From contig JAGATN010000013.1 in assembly GCA_017621225.1 (NCBI GenBank), positions 167,205-231,204 on the forward strand: DNA of 64,000 nucleotides. Direction: 5' to 3'. The position numbers and the translations under genes are program-made. The DNA comes from Muribaculaceae bacterium (GTDB lineage: Bacteria; Bacteroidota; Bacteroidia; Bacteroidales; Muribaculaceae). Positions 8,663 to 17,442 of the stretch are shown here, piece after piece. A model generated the notes under the pieces. The model had not been told where the DNA came from, did not search any database, and saw only the letters and a list, made by a program, of their open reading frames with translations. How positions within the stretch are numbered: the first letter of the stretch is position 1; each line of letters starts with the position of its first letter.

Positions 8663-9901
8663 ATGATCGAAAGCCGTTCATTCACACTGCCAAATGGGCT
8701 GAGAGTGGTTCACAACCACGACGACGCCACCGCAATGATAGCGATGACCGTGCTTTATAATGTAGGCGCGCGCGACGAGTCGCCCGATGCCACGGGAATG
8801 GCACATCTGTTCGAGCACCTGATGTTTGGCGGATCGGTAAACGTTCCCGACTACGATGCATCGATGGAGATAGCCGGAGGTTGGAACAATGCCTGGACCA
8901 ACAATGACTACACGAATTTTTACGACGTGATACCGGCCGTAAATGCCGAAACCGCCTTTTGGCTCGAAAGCGACCGAATGCTCGGCCTCGCTTTTAGCGA
9001 AAAGGCGCTTGAAGTGCAACGAAACGTAGTCATCGAGGAGTTTAAGCAGGTTTGTCTCAACAAGCCGTATGGCGACATTGCCCATCTCCTACGACCGTTG
9101 GTCTACAACATCCATCCTTACCGATGGCCCACGATAGGCAAGGAAATAAGCCATATAGAGCGCATAACCAACGACGACCTGAAAGCATTTTTCTATGGCC
9201 ATTATGCGCCGAACAATGCGGTATTGGCCATTTCAGGCAACATCTCGTTCGACGACGTAAGGTCATTGGCCGAAAAATGGTTCGGATCAATTCCGCGTCG
9301 CGACATTCAGCCGCGCACATACGCTCCGGAGCTGCCCATCGAATCGGCAAGAAGGCTCGAAGTGACGCGAAACGTGCCGCACACCACCATAGCCATAGCG
9401 TTTCCGATGTGCGGATATGATTCGCCCGAATACGCATCGGCCGACATCGTTACCGACATACTGTCGACCGGACGGTCATCGCGATTTTATCGTGAGCTCG
9501 TCATGGGCTCCGACCTGTTTATCGATGCCGATGCGTCGATATTGGGTAGCGACGAGCCCGGATATCTCTTGATAAATGGAAAATTACGCAAGGACAGCCC
9601 TACCGCGATAGCCGAAGCGGAAAAAGCCATATACCAACAGCTGGATCGCATATCGACTTACGAGCCGTCGGAATATGAGCTTACGCGCGCCGTAAACAAG
9701 TTTGAGAGCAGCTACACGTTCGGAACCATCAATTTTATATCCAAATCGCAAGCCCTTGCCATAAGCGCTATGCACCGCGAGAATGTCAACGACATAGTTC
9801 CGCGCTATCGCGCGCTCACGCCCGCCGACATCACCAAAACGGCCTCAAAAATATTAAATCGCAATTCATCGGCCACATTAGTATATCACCCGATAAAATA
9901 G
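8663..9901 (+). CDS. M16-family zinc metallopeptidase
   Basis: 412 residues, one M16 unit pair. The inverted zinc motif HLFEH (HxxEH) is in GMAHLFEHLMFGG near residue 50, with the third ligand glutamate about 75 residues on in VVIEEFKQ, so it should be catalytically active. The second half carries the usual M16 C-terminal domain including TDILSTGRSSRFYRELV. There is no signal peptide, so it is cytoplasmic as read. It follows the cyclophilin gene by 59 bp and is convergent with the flavodoxin-like gene that ends 5 bp beyond its stop. Confidence 0.9.
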   Translation: MIESRSFTLPNGLRVVHNHDDATAMIAMTVLYNVGARDESPDATGMAHLFEHLMFGGSVNVPDYDASMEIAGGWNNAWTNNDYTNFYDVIPAVNAETAFWLESDRMLGLAFSEKALEVQRNVVIEEFKQVCLNKPYGDIAHLLRPLVYNIHPYRWPTIGKEISHIERITNDDLKAFFYGHYAPNNAVLAISGNISFDDVRSLAEKWFGSIPRRDIQPRTYAPELPIESARRLEVTRNVPHTTIAIAFPMCGYDSPEYASADIVTDILSTGRSSRFYRELVMGSDLFIDADASILGSDEPGYLLINGKLRKDSPTAIAEAEKAIYQQLDRISTYEPSEYELTRAVNKFESSYTFGTINFISKSQALAISAMHRENVNDIVPRYRALTPADITKTASKILNRNSSATLVYHPIK

Positions 9902-9906
9902 CCCGA

Positions 9907-10446
9907 TTATACACTCTTACCCATCTCGTATGCCTCTTGCATATAGGGAGAATCGAGGATTTCACCTTTCTCATAGACGCCCCGACCGTATATGACGCCC
10001 AACTCCTTGGAGCCGGGTATGCAATCTGCCATACCGCGCATACAGGCCAGTGCGGTGTCCATTGTATGCACTTCGTTCTCGGCTGCGGTCATGATGTAGT
10101 ACAGTTCCTTGTTTCGGATTACTTCATACTTGGCCACCATGCGGTCGAAAACTGCTTTCAACTGTGCCGAGATAGAATACATATACACCGGGGATGCGAA
10201 AACGAGAACATCCGCATCAAGAATCTTTGGCATCAGTGCGTTCATGTCATCTTTTTTGCAGCAAACGCCGTCGTGCGAGCTGCAATAATAACATCCCGAG
10301 CAATAGCCGATATTGTGGGCGGAGATGAAATACTTCTCAACTTCATGTCCGGCCTCCATTGCTCCTTTGAGAAATTGGTCACATAGTGTATCGGAGTTGC
10401 CTCCATATCGGGGACTGCCCGACAGAATCAATACTTTCTTTGTCAT
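9907..10446 (-). CDS. Flavodoxin-fold NAD(P)H:FMN oxidoreductase
   Basis: 179 residues. The FMN phosphate loop is LSGSPRYGGNSDTL near the N-terminus, followed by CSGCYYCSSHDGVCCKKDDM, the cysteine-rich segment of the iron-sulphur flavoprotein/NADPH-dependent FMN reductase family, and the FMN-contacting VFASPVYMYSISAQLKAVFDR. It is the last of three genes on the reverse strand (EFR1, MmcQ/YjbR, this one), separated by 2-3 bp, so they form one operon. A role in anaerobic electron transfer or xenobiotic reduction is plausible. Base composition and codon choice look unlike the flanking genes. Confidence 0.82.
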   Translation of the reverse strand: MTKKVLILSGSPRYGGNSDTLCDQFLKGAMEAGHEVEKYFISAHNIGYCSGCYYCSSHDGVCCKKDDMNALMPKILDADVLVFASPVYMYSISAQLKAVFDRMVAKYEVIRNKELYYIMTAAENEVHTMDTALACMRGMADCIPGSKELGVIYGRGVYEKGEILDSPYMQEAYEMGKSV

Positions 10447-10449
10447 AAT

Positions 10450-10806
10450 TCAGTCTCTATCTTTCTTTGAATACTTGTCGCGGACTATCTCGTAGGCCCG
10501 GCGGACGCAGGTATATATCATGCTGTCAGGCATATCCTCGTTGAGATTAACCCTGAGCCAGAACTTCATAGCTTTGTTTACAGGAGTGGTCACAGCTGAA
10601 TATCGCTCTGTAATCATCGCAATATCTTCATCCGTACATCGGAATGACACCGAGGTAAAGTCGTCCATATCCGCCATACAGAACATGTGGCCAAGCACAT
10701 AGAACACCAGCAGCGAGTCGTAACGGCGTGCGAACGTCCCGAAGGGAGTCTTCTCCGTCACCCCGTCCATCGACAGGCAAAAATCGCGAAATTCCTCGAT
10801 ATTCAT
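10450..10806 (-). CDS. MmcQ/YjbR-family protein
   Basis: 118 residues, full length for this family. Visible are MNIEEFRDFCLSMDGVTEKTPFG, the middle KVLGHMF-type strand (LVFYVLGHMFCMADMDDFTSVSFRC) and the C-terminal MKFWLRVNLNEDMPDSMIYTCVRRAYEIV. The fold is a CyaY-like alpha/beta sandwich with reported DNA-binding in some members; the cellular role is unknown. It sits 2 bp downstream of EFR1 and 3 bp upstream of the flavodoxin gene, so it is part of the same small redox operon. Confidence 0.85.
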   Translation of the reverse strand: MNIEEFRDFCLSMDGVTEKTPFGTFARRYDSLLVFYVLGHMFCMADMDDFTSVSFRCTDEDIAMITERYSAVTTPVNKAMKFWLRVNLNEDMPDSMIYTCVRRAYEIVRDKYSKKDRD

Positions 10807-10808
10807 TG

Positions 10809-11555
10809 TTAGAAGAATAATTCCGGCTCGCGTCGTTTTGAGTTCTGGGCACAGAATATTTTTCCTGCCGTGACATACATGACACCTTTGAACTTACGTG
10901 CATGGGTGCCGCAGACAGCGATGCAACGACAGCATGTAATGCACTTGTCCTTGTCCGTTTTCAAAGTCACAGGGTCAATAGCCCCGGTCGGACACTCACG
11001 GGCACATACACCGCACGAGCGGCATGCCGTTTCTTCCGTCTGGGGGCGCAGCGGCACCGCGCCCGGGGTCTTGTACGGACGGGTTCCCTTGATTGTCGAT
11101 ATATCCAGTTTGCCGGACTCCCTGGCTCTTTTGATAAAATCAGCCGCAATCGCCATGTCCGAGGCATCGGGCCTGCCATTGGCGACCTTCGGGAATATGC
11201 AGTGCTGTGCGATAAATGCTCCGGCGGCAACGACCTCAAAACCATCCTCCGCCGCAATGTCAGCCAGTTCGAGCAAAGCATCGTCATAGTCACGGTTGCC
11301 ATAAACGACAGCGACAATCGCTTTCATCCCGTGTCCGTCAATCTGACGGAACAGTTCTGCCGCCATAGCCGGGATGCGTCCGGCATAGACCGGGGATATC
11401 AAAAGTGCCGTATCTCCGTCCACAAGATCAGATTCAACCTCGCACGGCCCATGGGTCAAGTCAATCAGTTGTGATTCCTCGCCAAAAGCTTCTGTCATTG
11501 CCTTGGCATATTTACGCGTCGTGTTAGATGGACTGAAAAAGAATGTATGCAGCAT
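10809..11555 (-). CDS. EFR1-family ferredoxin (flavodoxin domain plus two 4Fe-4S clusters)
   Basis: 248 residues. Residues 1-150 are a flavodoxin-like domain (FFFSPSNTTRKYAKAMTEAFGEE, then LISPVYAGRIPAMAAELFRQID and VVYGNRDYDDALLELAD). Residues about 185-225 hold two 4Fe-4S motifs: CRSCGVCARECP and CITCCRCIAVCG. Such proteins shuttle electrons in anaerobes. It is the promoter-proximal gene of a three-gene operon whose promoter box is at 11669-11676. The composition (CCG/CGG-rich) differs from the host's style, suggesting acquisition. Confidence 0.9.
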   Translation of the reverse strand: MLHTFFFSPSNTTRKYAKAMTEAFGEESQLIDLTHGPCEVESDLVDGDTALLISPVYAGRIPAMAAELFRQIDGHGMKAIVAVVYGNRDYDDALLELADIAAEDGFEVVAAGAFIAQHCIFPKVANGRPDASDMAIAADFIKRARESGKLDISTIKGTRPYKTPGAVPLRPQTEETACRSCGVCARECPTGAIDPVTLKTDKDKCITCCRCIAVCGTHARKFKGVMYVTAGKIFCAQNSKRREPELFF

Positions 11556-11572
11556 AAGGGTTATTTTATGAA

Positions 11573-11638
11573 TTATTTCTTCAACGGGATTTTCGCCATC
11601 GTTTTTGATATTTCGTTTGCTATTTCTGCTTTAGTCAT
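11573..11638 (-). pseudogene. Short HU-like N-terminal scrap or leader peptide
   Basis: A 21-codon reverse-strand reading frame (ATG at 11638, TAA at 11575-11573) lies between the promoter at 11669-11676 and the EFR1 start. It opens MTKAEIANEISKTM, which closely resembles the first residues of Bacteroidetes HU/IHF-type DNA-binding proteins, then leaves the family and stops. The simplest reading is a truncated HU gene whose promoter now drives the redox operon; a leader peptide is the alternative. Too short to be certain. Confidence 0.35.
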
Positions 11639-11668
11639 TTAGTCTTGAATTCGATATTTATCAGCACG

Positions 11669-11676
11669 CAAAATTA
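11669..11676 (-). promoter_or_regulatory. Promoter of the EFR1-MmcQ-flavodoxin operon
   Basis: Reverse-strand TAATTTTG (-7) with TTG (complement of 11697-11699) 20 bp upstream: a textbook Bacteroidales promoter about 114 bp before the EFR1 ATG. Confidence 0.6.
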
Positions 11677-11730
11677 CTAAAAATCGGAGACATAGGCAAT
11701 GTGACTTTGCTATGCTGAGGGACCCTATAA

Positions 11731-11841
11731 TCCTACGCGCTCACTGCCTTTCGAGAGGAGAAAATCGTAGCTGAAACCAAAGATGCTATGTTCAAAGATA
11801 AGAAGTCCATGGCCGAAATGGAAGAAATCCGGAGAAATTGA
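11731..11841 (+). pseudogene. Possible C-terminal gene remnant
   Basis: After an in-frame stop at 11728-11730, 36 sense codons run to a TGA at 11839-11841. No start codon is suitable, and the encoded charged helix (EKIVAETKDAMFKDKKSMAE...) looks like a real protein tail rather than noise. I do not recognise its parent. It is followed by two strong hairpins. Confidence 0.25.
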
Positions 11842-11890
11842 CCTTGAAGAAACAATCCGGGGAAAGCTAAAACATAAAGGGCACAAGCCC

Positions 11891-11915
11891 AAAATGCCGC
11901 CTGTGGCGGCATTTT
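11891..11915. terminator. Perfect hairpin, possible bidirectional terminator
   Basis: AAAATGCCGCC and GGCGGCATTTT are perfectly complementary over 11 bp around a TGT loop, with built-in A and T ends. It could end transcription from either side (hppA on the reverse strand, or the lost gene at 11731). Confidence 0.55.
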
Positions 11916-11924
11916 GAATAACAG

Positions 11925-11964
11925 GAGTCCGGCGCTTCGACTGAGAGGTCAAAGCGCCGGACTC
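11925..11964. terminator. Perfect 13-bp hairpin directly downstream of hppA
   Basis: GAGTCCGGCGCTT (11925-11937) and AAGCGCCGGACTC (11952-11964) pair perfectly, with an extra GAC/GTC pair inside the loop. It lies 44 bp beyond the hppA stop on the reverse strand, a likely hppA terminator, though no long T-run follows on either strand. Confidence 0.5.
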
Positions 11965-12007
11965 TTATCAATTCGGCATGTCACACACTGACATACTCCG
12001 ATGTCTA

Positions 12008-14212
12008 TTACAACAAGCTCCAGCTTACCGTCAATCCGGCCATCACGATGGCAACCATCGACATAAGCTTGATGAGGATATTGAGGCTCGGGCCCGACGT
12101 ATCCTTAAACGGATCACCTACCGTGTCACCAACTACCGTTGCGCGGTGAACTTCGCTACCCTTGCCGCCGAAGTTGCCTTCTTCGATATATTTCTTGGCG
12201 TTATCCCATGCACCGCCCGCATTAGCCATGAAGATGGCCAATACAAAGCCTGCTGCAAGACCGCCTACCAACAATCCTATCACGCCCGGAACTCCGAATA
12301 CAAGACCGGTAAGGATAGGAGCCACTATGGCAAGAAGCGACGGGAAAATCATTTCCTTTTGCGCTCCCTTTGTCGATATCTGTACGCAACGTGCGTAATC
12401 TGGTTCTGCTTCTCCGCTAAGAATGCCCTTTATTTCACGGAATTGACGGCGAACTTCCTCAACCATGTGTGCGGCCGCGCGGCCTACCGCATTCATGGTA
12501 AGACCGCAGAACAGGAATGCCATCATGGCGCCTATGAACATACCCGAAAGAACCTTGGGATTCATCAGCGTCACGTCATAGTAAGTCATGAAGTCGGTAA
12601 ACGAAGCTTCGTGCAGAGGACGAAGAATGTTGCCCGGCAAGGTAAGCACATCCTGTCCGAGACGCGACATGCCTATGCGCAATTCCTCAACATACGATGC
12701 CAACAAGGCAAGGCCGGTCAATGCCGCCGAACCGATGGCGAAACCTTTGCCGGTAGCGGCAGTGGTGTTGCCAAGCGAGTCGAGAGCATCGGTACGTTTG
12801 CGCACCTTTTCGCCAAGACCGCTCATCTCGGCATTACCGCCGGCATTGTCGGCGATGGGGCCATAAGCGTCGGTGGCGAGAGTTATGCCAAGCGTCGAGA
12901 GCATGCCAACGGCAGCGATGCCGATGCCATAAAGGCCCATGCCTACGTTTGTGAAGTCAAATCCGGCAGCCACCCAATACGAAAGAATGATGCCGGCAAC
13001 TACTGCCAACACCGGAATGGCGGTTGAAATCATACCAAGGCCGACACCCGATATAATCACGGTAGCCGGGCCGGTAGTTCCGCTTTCAGCAAGCTTGCGG
13101 GTAGGTTTATATGACTGCGAAGTATAATATTCGGTTGAACGTCCTATCACGATTCCGACCAACAGACCGATTACGACGGAGAACGATATGTTTACCCAGT
13201 TCTGAATTCCGAGAGCCCAAAGTATGCCGAATGTAGCAGCAACGATGAGCAGCGAGCTCAGATTAGTGCCCAGCGACAGCGATCCGAGAAGATCCTTCAT
13301 CGTAGCATCTTCCTTAGTGCGCACCGAGAATATGCCGATTATCGAAAGCACGATGCCCACGGCGGCTATCAACATCGGAGCCACAACGGCCTTGAACTGC
13401 ATATCCACATCGCCCGTGCCGATGAATGCGGCGGCACCGAGAGCCGATGTGGCCAGAATTGAACCGCAATACGATTCATACAGGTCGGCACCCATGCCGG
13501 CAACGTCGCCCACGTTATCGCCTACGTTATCGGCTATGGTTGCGGGGTTGCGCGGATCATCTTCAGGAATGCCTGCCTCAACCTTGCCCACCAAGTCGGC
13601 GCCAACGTCGGCAGCCTTGGTATATATGCCTCCGCCTACGCGCGCGAACAGAGCCTGGGTACTTGCACCCATGCCGAAAGTAAGCATCGTAGTGGTGATC
13701 ATACACAATTTAGCGGTAGGCGAAGCCACATCCTCAGGAACGAAATAGTCGAGGATAACATACCAGAACGATATGTCGAGAAGGCCGAGACCTACAACCA
13801 CCAGACCCATCACGGCACCGCTGCGGAAAGCTACGCGCAAGCCCTTGTTGAGAGAGTCGCGAGCCGCATTGGCGGTTCGAGCCGATGCATATGTGGCCGT
13901 TTTCATTCCAAGGAAGCCTGACAATCCGGAGAAGAAACCACCGGTAAGGAATGCCACGGGAACCCATGAATTTTGTAAATTAAAACCATATGCCAGTATT
14001 GAGAAGAAAACCACCAATACGAGGAATACGATTCCCACGATTTTGTACTGCTGACGAAGGTAGGACATAGCACCGCGACGCACGTGCGATGCGATTTTGC
14101 GCATAACGTCAGTGCCCTCGCTCTCCTTCATCATCCCCCGATAAAAATACCAGGCCAGCAACAATGCCAAAATTGAAGCGGCCGGTACAATCCAGAATAG
14201 AAGATTGCTCAT
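12008..14212 (-). CDS. hppA: Membrane-bound ion-translocating pyrophosphatase
   Basis: 734 residues with about 16 membrane helices. It hydrolyses pyrophosphate and pumps Na+ and/or H+ across the inner membrane. The catalytic acidic loop is [46 protein letters not shown], and the second Mg-PPi loop is near [24 protein letters not shown]. In [13 protein letters not shown] the position that is Lys in K+-independent enzymes is Ala, so this is the K+-stimulated class, to which Bacteroides Na+- or dual-pumping enzymes belong. Single gene with its own -7 box at 14252-14259 and hairpins downstream. It could use pyrophosphate from argG and other synthetases nearby. Confidence 0.96.
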   Translation of the reverse strand: MSNLLFWIVPAASILALLLAWYFYRGMMKESEGTDVMRKIASHVRRGAMSYLRQQYKIVGIVFLVLVVFFSILAYGFNLQNSWVPVAFLTGGFFSGLSGFLGMKTATYASARTANAARDSLNKGLRVAFRSGAVMGLVVVGLGLLDISFWYVILDYFVPEDVASPTAKLCMITTTMLTFGMGASTQALFARVGGGIYTKAADVGADLVGKVEAGIPEDDPRNPATIADNVGDNVGDVAGMGADLYESYCGSILATSALGAAAFIGTGDVDMQFKAVVAPMLIAAVGIVLSIIGIFSVRTKEDATMKDLLGSLSLGTNLSSLLIVAATFGILWALGIQNWVNISFSVVIGLLVGIVIGRSTEYYTSQSYKPTRKLAESGTTGPATVIISGVGLGMISTAIPVLAVVAGIILSYWVAAGFDFTNVGMGLYGIGIAAVGMLSTLGITLATDAYGPIADNAGGNAEMSGLGEKVRKRTDALDSLGNTTAATGKGFAIGSAALTGLALLASYVEELRIGMSRLGQDVLTLPGNILRPLHEASFTDFMTYYDVTLMNPKVLSGMFIGAMMAFLFCGLTMNAVGRAAAHMVEEVRRQFREIKGILSGEAEPDYARCVQISTKGAQKEMIFPSLLAIVAPILTGLVFGVPGVIGLLVGGLAAGFVLAIFMANAGGAWDNAKKYIEEGNFGGKGSEVHRATVVGDTVGDPFKDTSGPSLNILIKLMSMVAIVMAGLTVSWSLL

Positions 14213-14251
14213 AATTAAAACGTATTAAATTTAAGTAAATTACTTTTCATT

Positions 14252-14259
14252 CAAAGGTA
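14252..14259 (-). promoter_or_regulatory. Promoter box for hppA
   Basis: Reverse-strand TACCTTTG fits TAnnTTTG, 40 bp before the hppA ATG. The identical box precedes gyrA at 57568-57575. Confidence 0.55.
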
Positions 14260-14272
14260 CGCATTTTTTCAC

Positions 14273-14303
14273 AAAAAAAGCCTCATAAAAGAGGCCTTTT
14301 TAT
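14273..14303 (-). terminator. Terminator of the arginine operon
   Basis: On the reverse strand, downstream of argH, GGCCTC and GAGGC-TTTTTTT form a short GC stem with a TTTTAT loop and a run of seven T. It separates the arg operon from hppA. Confidence 0.75.
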
Positions 14304-14321
14304 GCTTTGTTTTCATTTATT

Positions 14322-15617
14322 TCATTTTCCCAACGCAGACATCATCTTTTTCATCTTACGGGCTATCTCGGCATTACACAAATTGCCGATGCTGCCTTGA
14401 TGCGTATGATGCACCTCGCGCGTGGGCTTATATTCACCGGCTTGAACCTGAAGGCCAATCGTGCGGTATGCCTCGCGGAAAGGCACGCCCGACAACGTCA
14501 TTCGGTTCACATCCTCCACCGTAAACAGATAGTCGTACTTTTTATCCGAAAGTATGTCGTCATTCACTTTTATGTGCTGCAACATGAAGTCGCACATGTC
14601 AAGACACTCTATCAACGTGGTAGTGGCCGGGAACACTATGTCCTTGAGCAACTGCAAATCGCGATTGTATCCGAGAGGCAGATTGGCGGTAAGCAATGCT
14701 ATTTCATTCGACACCGATTGCAATCTATTGCACTTTCCGCGCATTATCTCAAATACATCGGGGTTCTTTTTATGAGGCATTATGCTCGAGCCGGTGGTAA
14801 GTTCGTCAGGAAACGAAATGAAGCCGAAATTCTGACACATATACATACACACGTCCATTGCAAAGTGGCCGAGCGTCGATGCTATTGCCGAAATGGCAAA
14901 CGATGCGGCACGTTCCGTTTTGCCCCTGCTCATCTGCGCGGCTACCACATTGTAATGCATATCCTCGAATCCGAGCAAGCGAGTGGTCATGGAACGGTCG
15001 AGCGGGAACGACGATCCATATCCGGCTGCCGATCCGAGCGGATTCTGATTGGCTATGTTATATGCGCTTACGAGCAATTGCATGTCGTCGACGAGCGATT
15101 CGGCATATGCGCCAAACCACAGGCCAAACGACGAAGGCATGGCAATCTGCAAATGCGTATAACCGGGCATAAGCACGTTGCCATACTTTTCGCTGAGCGA
15201 CTGAAAGCGTTCGAAAAGATGATTTACGGCATCGGCAATGCGAAGCAATTCGTCGCGCATGAACAGCTTGAGGTCTACCAGCACCTGGTCGTTGCGCGAA
15301 CGCCCGGAATGTATTTTTTTACCTATGTCGCCGAGACGGGCCGTCAGAAGAAACTCCACTTGCGAATGCACATCCTCCACACCCGGCTCTATTTCAAATT
15401 CGCCTCTCTCTATCATAGCAAGTATGTCGGACAAGGCTTCAAGCAATACGTCAAGTTCGCTTTTCGAAAGCAAGCCTATGGATTCGAGCATGCGTATGTG
15501 GGCCATAGAGCCCTGAACATCATACTTTGCCAATCGCATGTCAAGCTGTCGATCCTGACCTACGGTAAACTCCTCTATCAATTTATCGGGTTCGAAACCC
15601 TTGCTCCATAACTTCAT
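14322..15617 (-). CDS. argH: Argininosuccinate lyase
   Basis: 431 residues. It splits argininosuccinate to arginine and fumarate, the last step of the pathway. The superfamily signature is TTGSSIMPHKKNPDVFEIMRGK, holding the catalytic serine of the flexible loop; GRSRNDQV near residue 110 and TYLQIAMP-type segment (GYTHLQIAMPSSFGLW) near residue 160 are also present. It is the final gene of the operon, overlapping argE by 4 bp, and is followed by a terminator at 14273-14303. Confidence 0.95.
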   Translation of the reverse strand: MKLWSKGFEPDKLIEEFTVGQDRQLDMRLAKYDVQGSMAHIRMLESIGLLSKSELDVLLEALSDILAMIERGEFEIEPGVEDVHSQVEFLLTARLGDIGKKIHSGRSRNDQVLVDLKLFMRDELLRIADAVNHLFERFQSLSEKYGNVLMPGYTHLQIAMPSSFGLWFGAYAESLVDDMQLLVSAYNIANQNPLGSAAGYGSSFPLDRSMTTRLLGFEDMHYNVVAAQMSRGKTERAASFAISAIASTLGHFAMDVCMYMCQNFGFISFPDELTTGSSIMPHKKNPDVFEIMRGKCNRLQSVSNEIALLTANLPLGYNRDLQLLKDIVFPATTTLIECLDMCDFMLQHIKVNDDILSDKKYDYLFTVEDVNRMTLSGVPFREAYRTIGLQVQAGEYKPTREVHHTHQGSIGNLCNAEIARKMKKMMSALGK

Positions 15618-16669
15618 AATGCCATAATTAACTTTTTATAAATTTCAATTGCTTCGACTATTTCATGCTCATACACATATTCGTCGGCAGTGTGGCTGCG
15701 CGACGATTCGCCCGGACCCATTTTCAATGAAGGAATATCAGGCATAAGAGCCATGTCGGACATAGTTGGCGACACATACGGAATGCCTCCCAATGCCTTC
15801 GCGGCCACCACAAGCGGATGCGACTCATCTATCACCGACGCCCTGATGCGAGTGGAGCGCGGAGTAACGTCCGACGTAACCGCGCGGCGTATCATGTCCA
15901 CCACCTGTTCATTGGTATAAGCATCGGTAGTCCTTACGTCGACCACAAAGTCGCAACGCTCCGGCACGACGTTATGCTGACGGCCTGCATTTATCTGGGT
16001 TACGGATATTTTCATATCGCCCAACACGGTCGACGTTTTGTCAAACTTAAGATTACGCAATATTTCAATGTCGTCAACGGCCTTATAGAGCGCATTCACG
16101 CCTTCATTGCGCGCGGCGTGCCCCGTTACGCCATAAGCCACGCAATCAAGCACTACGAGTCCGCGCTCGGCTATGGCCGGTTGCATGCCTGTCGGCTCGC
16201 CCACCAACGCCATGTCAATGCCTATGCCAAGCTCCTTGAGGTGCGGCAGCAATGCCCTTACGCCCTTTTCGCCGCTGACCTCCTCCTCGGCCGTAATGGC
16301 GAGAAGCAGATTCACTCCAATCGGCTCCCGATCGAGCAATCTGAACGTTTCGATCAACGACACAACCGACGCACCGGCATCGTTGCTTCCAAGACCAAAT
16401 ATCTTTCCGCCGGAACGGACTGGAACAAAGGGATCGTTAGTGTATGCGGGCGACGGCTTCACCGTGTCATGGTGCGAATTGAGCAACAGCGTGGGCCTTT
16501 CGGGGGTGAACTCCGACGATTGCACCCACACGTTGTTATATAAGCGATTGGCCGCAAATCCGCAATCAGACAGATACGATTCGATTATGTCGGCCGTGCC
16601 CGATTCGTCGCGCGACACAGATGGCGTCGATATCAACCGTTCGAGCAGTTTGATTGCTTGTGATGCCAT
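15614..16669 (-). CDS. argE: M20-family N-acyl-ornithine/citrulline deacylase
   Basis: 351 residues. Metal ligands are visible in LLNSHHDTVKPSP, FGLGSNDAGASVV and AITAEEEVSGEKGV (catalytic Glu-Glu). In Bacteroidetes that use a succinyl- or acetyl-ornithine carbamoyltransferase, this enzyme removes the acyl group from N-acyl-citrulline instead of from ornithine. The neighbouring argF' type supports that use here. It overlaps argH by 4 bp at its stop and its ATG shares one base with the argB stop (TAATG), so the three are translationally coupled. Confidence 0.9.
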   Translation of the reverse strand: MASQAIKLLERLISTPSVSRDESGTADIIESYLSDCGFAANRLYNNVWVQSSEFTPERPTLLLNSHHDTVKPSPAYTNDPFVPVRSGGKIFGLGSNDAGASVVSLIETFRLLDREPIGVNLLLAITAEEEVSGEKGVRALLPHLKELGIGIDMALVGEPTGMQPAIAERGLVVLDCVAYGVTGHAARNEGVNALYKAVDDIEILRNLKFDKTSTVLGDMKISVTQINAGRQHNVVPERCDFVVDVRTTDAYTNEQVVDMIRRAVTSDVTPRSTRIRASVIDESHPLVVAAKALGGIPYVSPTMSDMALMPDIPSLKMGPGESSRSHTADEYVYEHEIVEAIEIYKKLIMAL

Positions 16670-17442
16670 TATGAAATAACAGTACCGGTATCGACCAATA
16701 AATCACCTGAATATTTTATCGTAACGCTTCGCACGCCCGAACTTATGGCCTTGAAGGCATTGTCGATTTTCGGAATCATACCTTTGTTTACCACGCCCGA
16801 CTTCTTTAATCCGGCGTAAATGTCGGCGGTGATGCTGCGTATCAGCGACGTGGGGTCGTCGATGTCGGCCAACACCCCTGCCTTCTCGAAACAGAAGCAC
16901 AAATCGGCGGGCGCGATGCGCGATGCGGCAATGGCTATCGACGATGCCACGCTGTCGGCATTGCAATTGAGCAAATTGCCTTTGCCGTCATGCATTATGG
17001 CACAAAACACCGGCACGATGCCCGAGCCGAGCAAGTTGGCAATGAACGAGTCGTCGATTTTGGCGGGGTCGATGTCGCCCACGTATCCGTAATCGATGGG
17101 AACGGGATTACGCCGCGTTGCCGTGACCACATTTGCATCGGCACCCGTGAGACCGATGGCATTGCAACCTTCGGCTTGCAACAAAGCTATGATGCGCTTG
17201 TTGATCAATCCGGCATATACCATCGTAACCACATTGAGAGTCGCGGCGTCAGTTACCCTGCGGCCCTCTATCATAGTGGTGGGTATCTCAAGCTTGGCGC
17301 TCATCTTGGTGGCTTCCTTGCCACCGCCATGTATAAGAATCTTGGGGCCTTCGAGCTTTGCGAAATCCTTTACGAACGATTTAAGCGCATCAGCGTCGTC
17401 AATGACGTTGCCCCCTATCTTTACTACGGTTATATTCTTCAT
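16669..17442 (-). CDS. argB: N-acyl-glutamate kinase (acetyl/succinylglutamate kinase)
   Basis: 257 residues. The phosphate loop is VVKIGGNVIDD, followed by KILIHGGGKEATKMSAKL (the acylglutamate-binding GGG) and CNAIGLTGADANVVTA. It phosphorylates N-acylglutamate, step two of the pathway. Length fits the short, arginine-insensitive type without the N-terminal regulatory helix. It overlaps argF' by 4 bp and argE by 1 bp in a tight operon. Confidence 0.93.
   Translation of the reverse strand: MKNITVVKIGGNVIDDADALKSFVKDFAKLEGPKILIHGGGKEATKMSAKLEIPTTMIEGRRVTDAATLNVVTMVYAGLINKRIIALLQAEGCNAIGLTGADANVVTATRRNPVPIDYGYVGDIDPAKIDDSFIANLLGSGIVPVFCAIMHDGKGNLLNCNADSVASSIAIAASRIAPADLCFCFEKAGVLADIDDPTSLIRSITADIYAGLKKSGVVNKGMIPKIDNAFKAISSGVRSVTIKYSGDLLVDTGTVIS

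Noticed and set aside
11978-13027. Long forward reading frame antisense to hppA
   Set aside because: Strong codon bias in the real gene creates long antisense frames; hppA on the reverse strand has every family motif. The same applies to the long forward frames antisense to argH (14307-15611) and gyrA (54997-56382).
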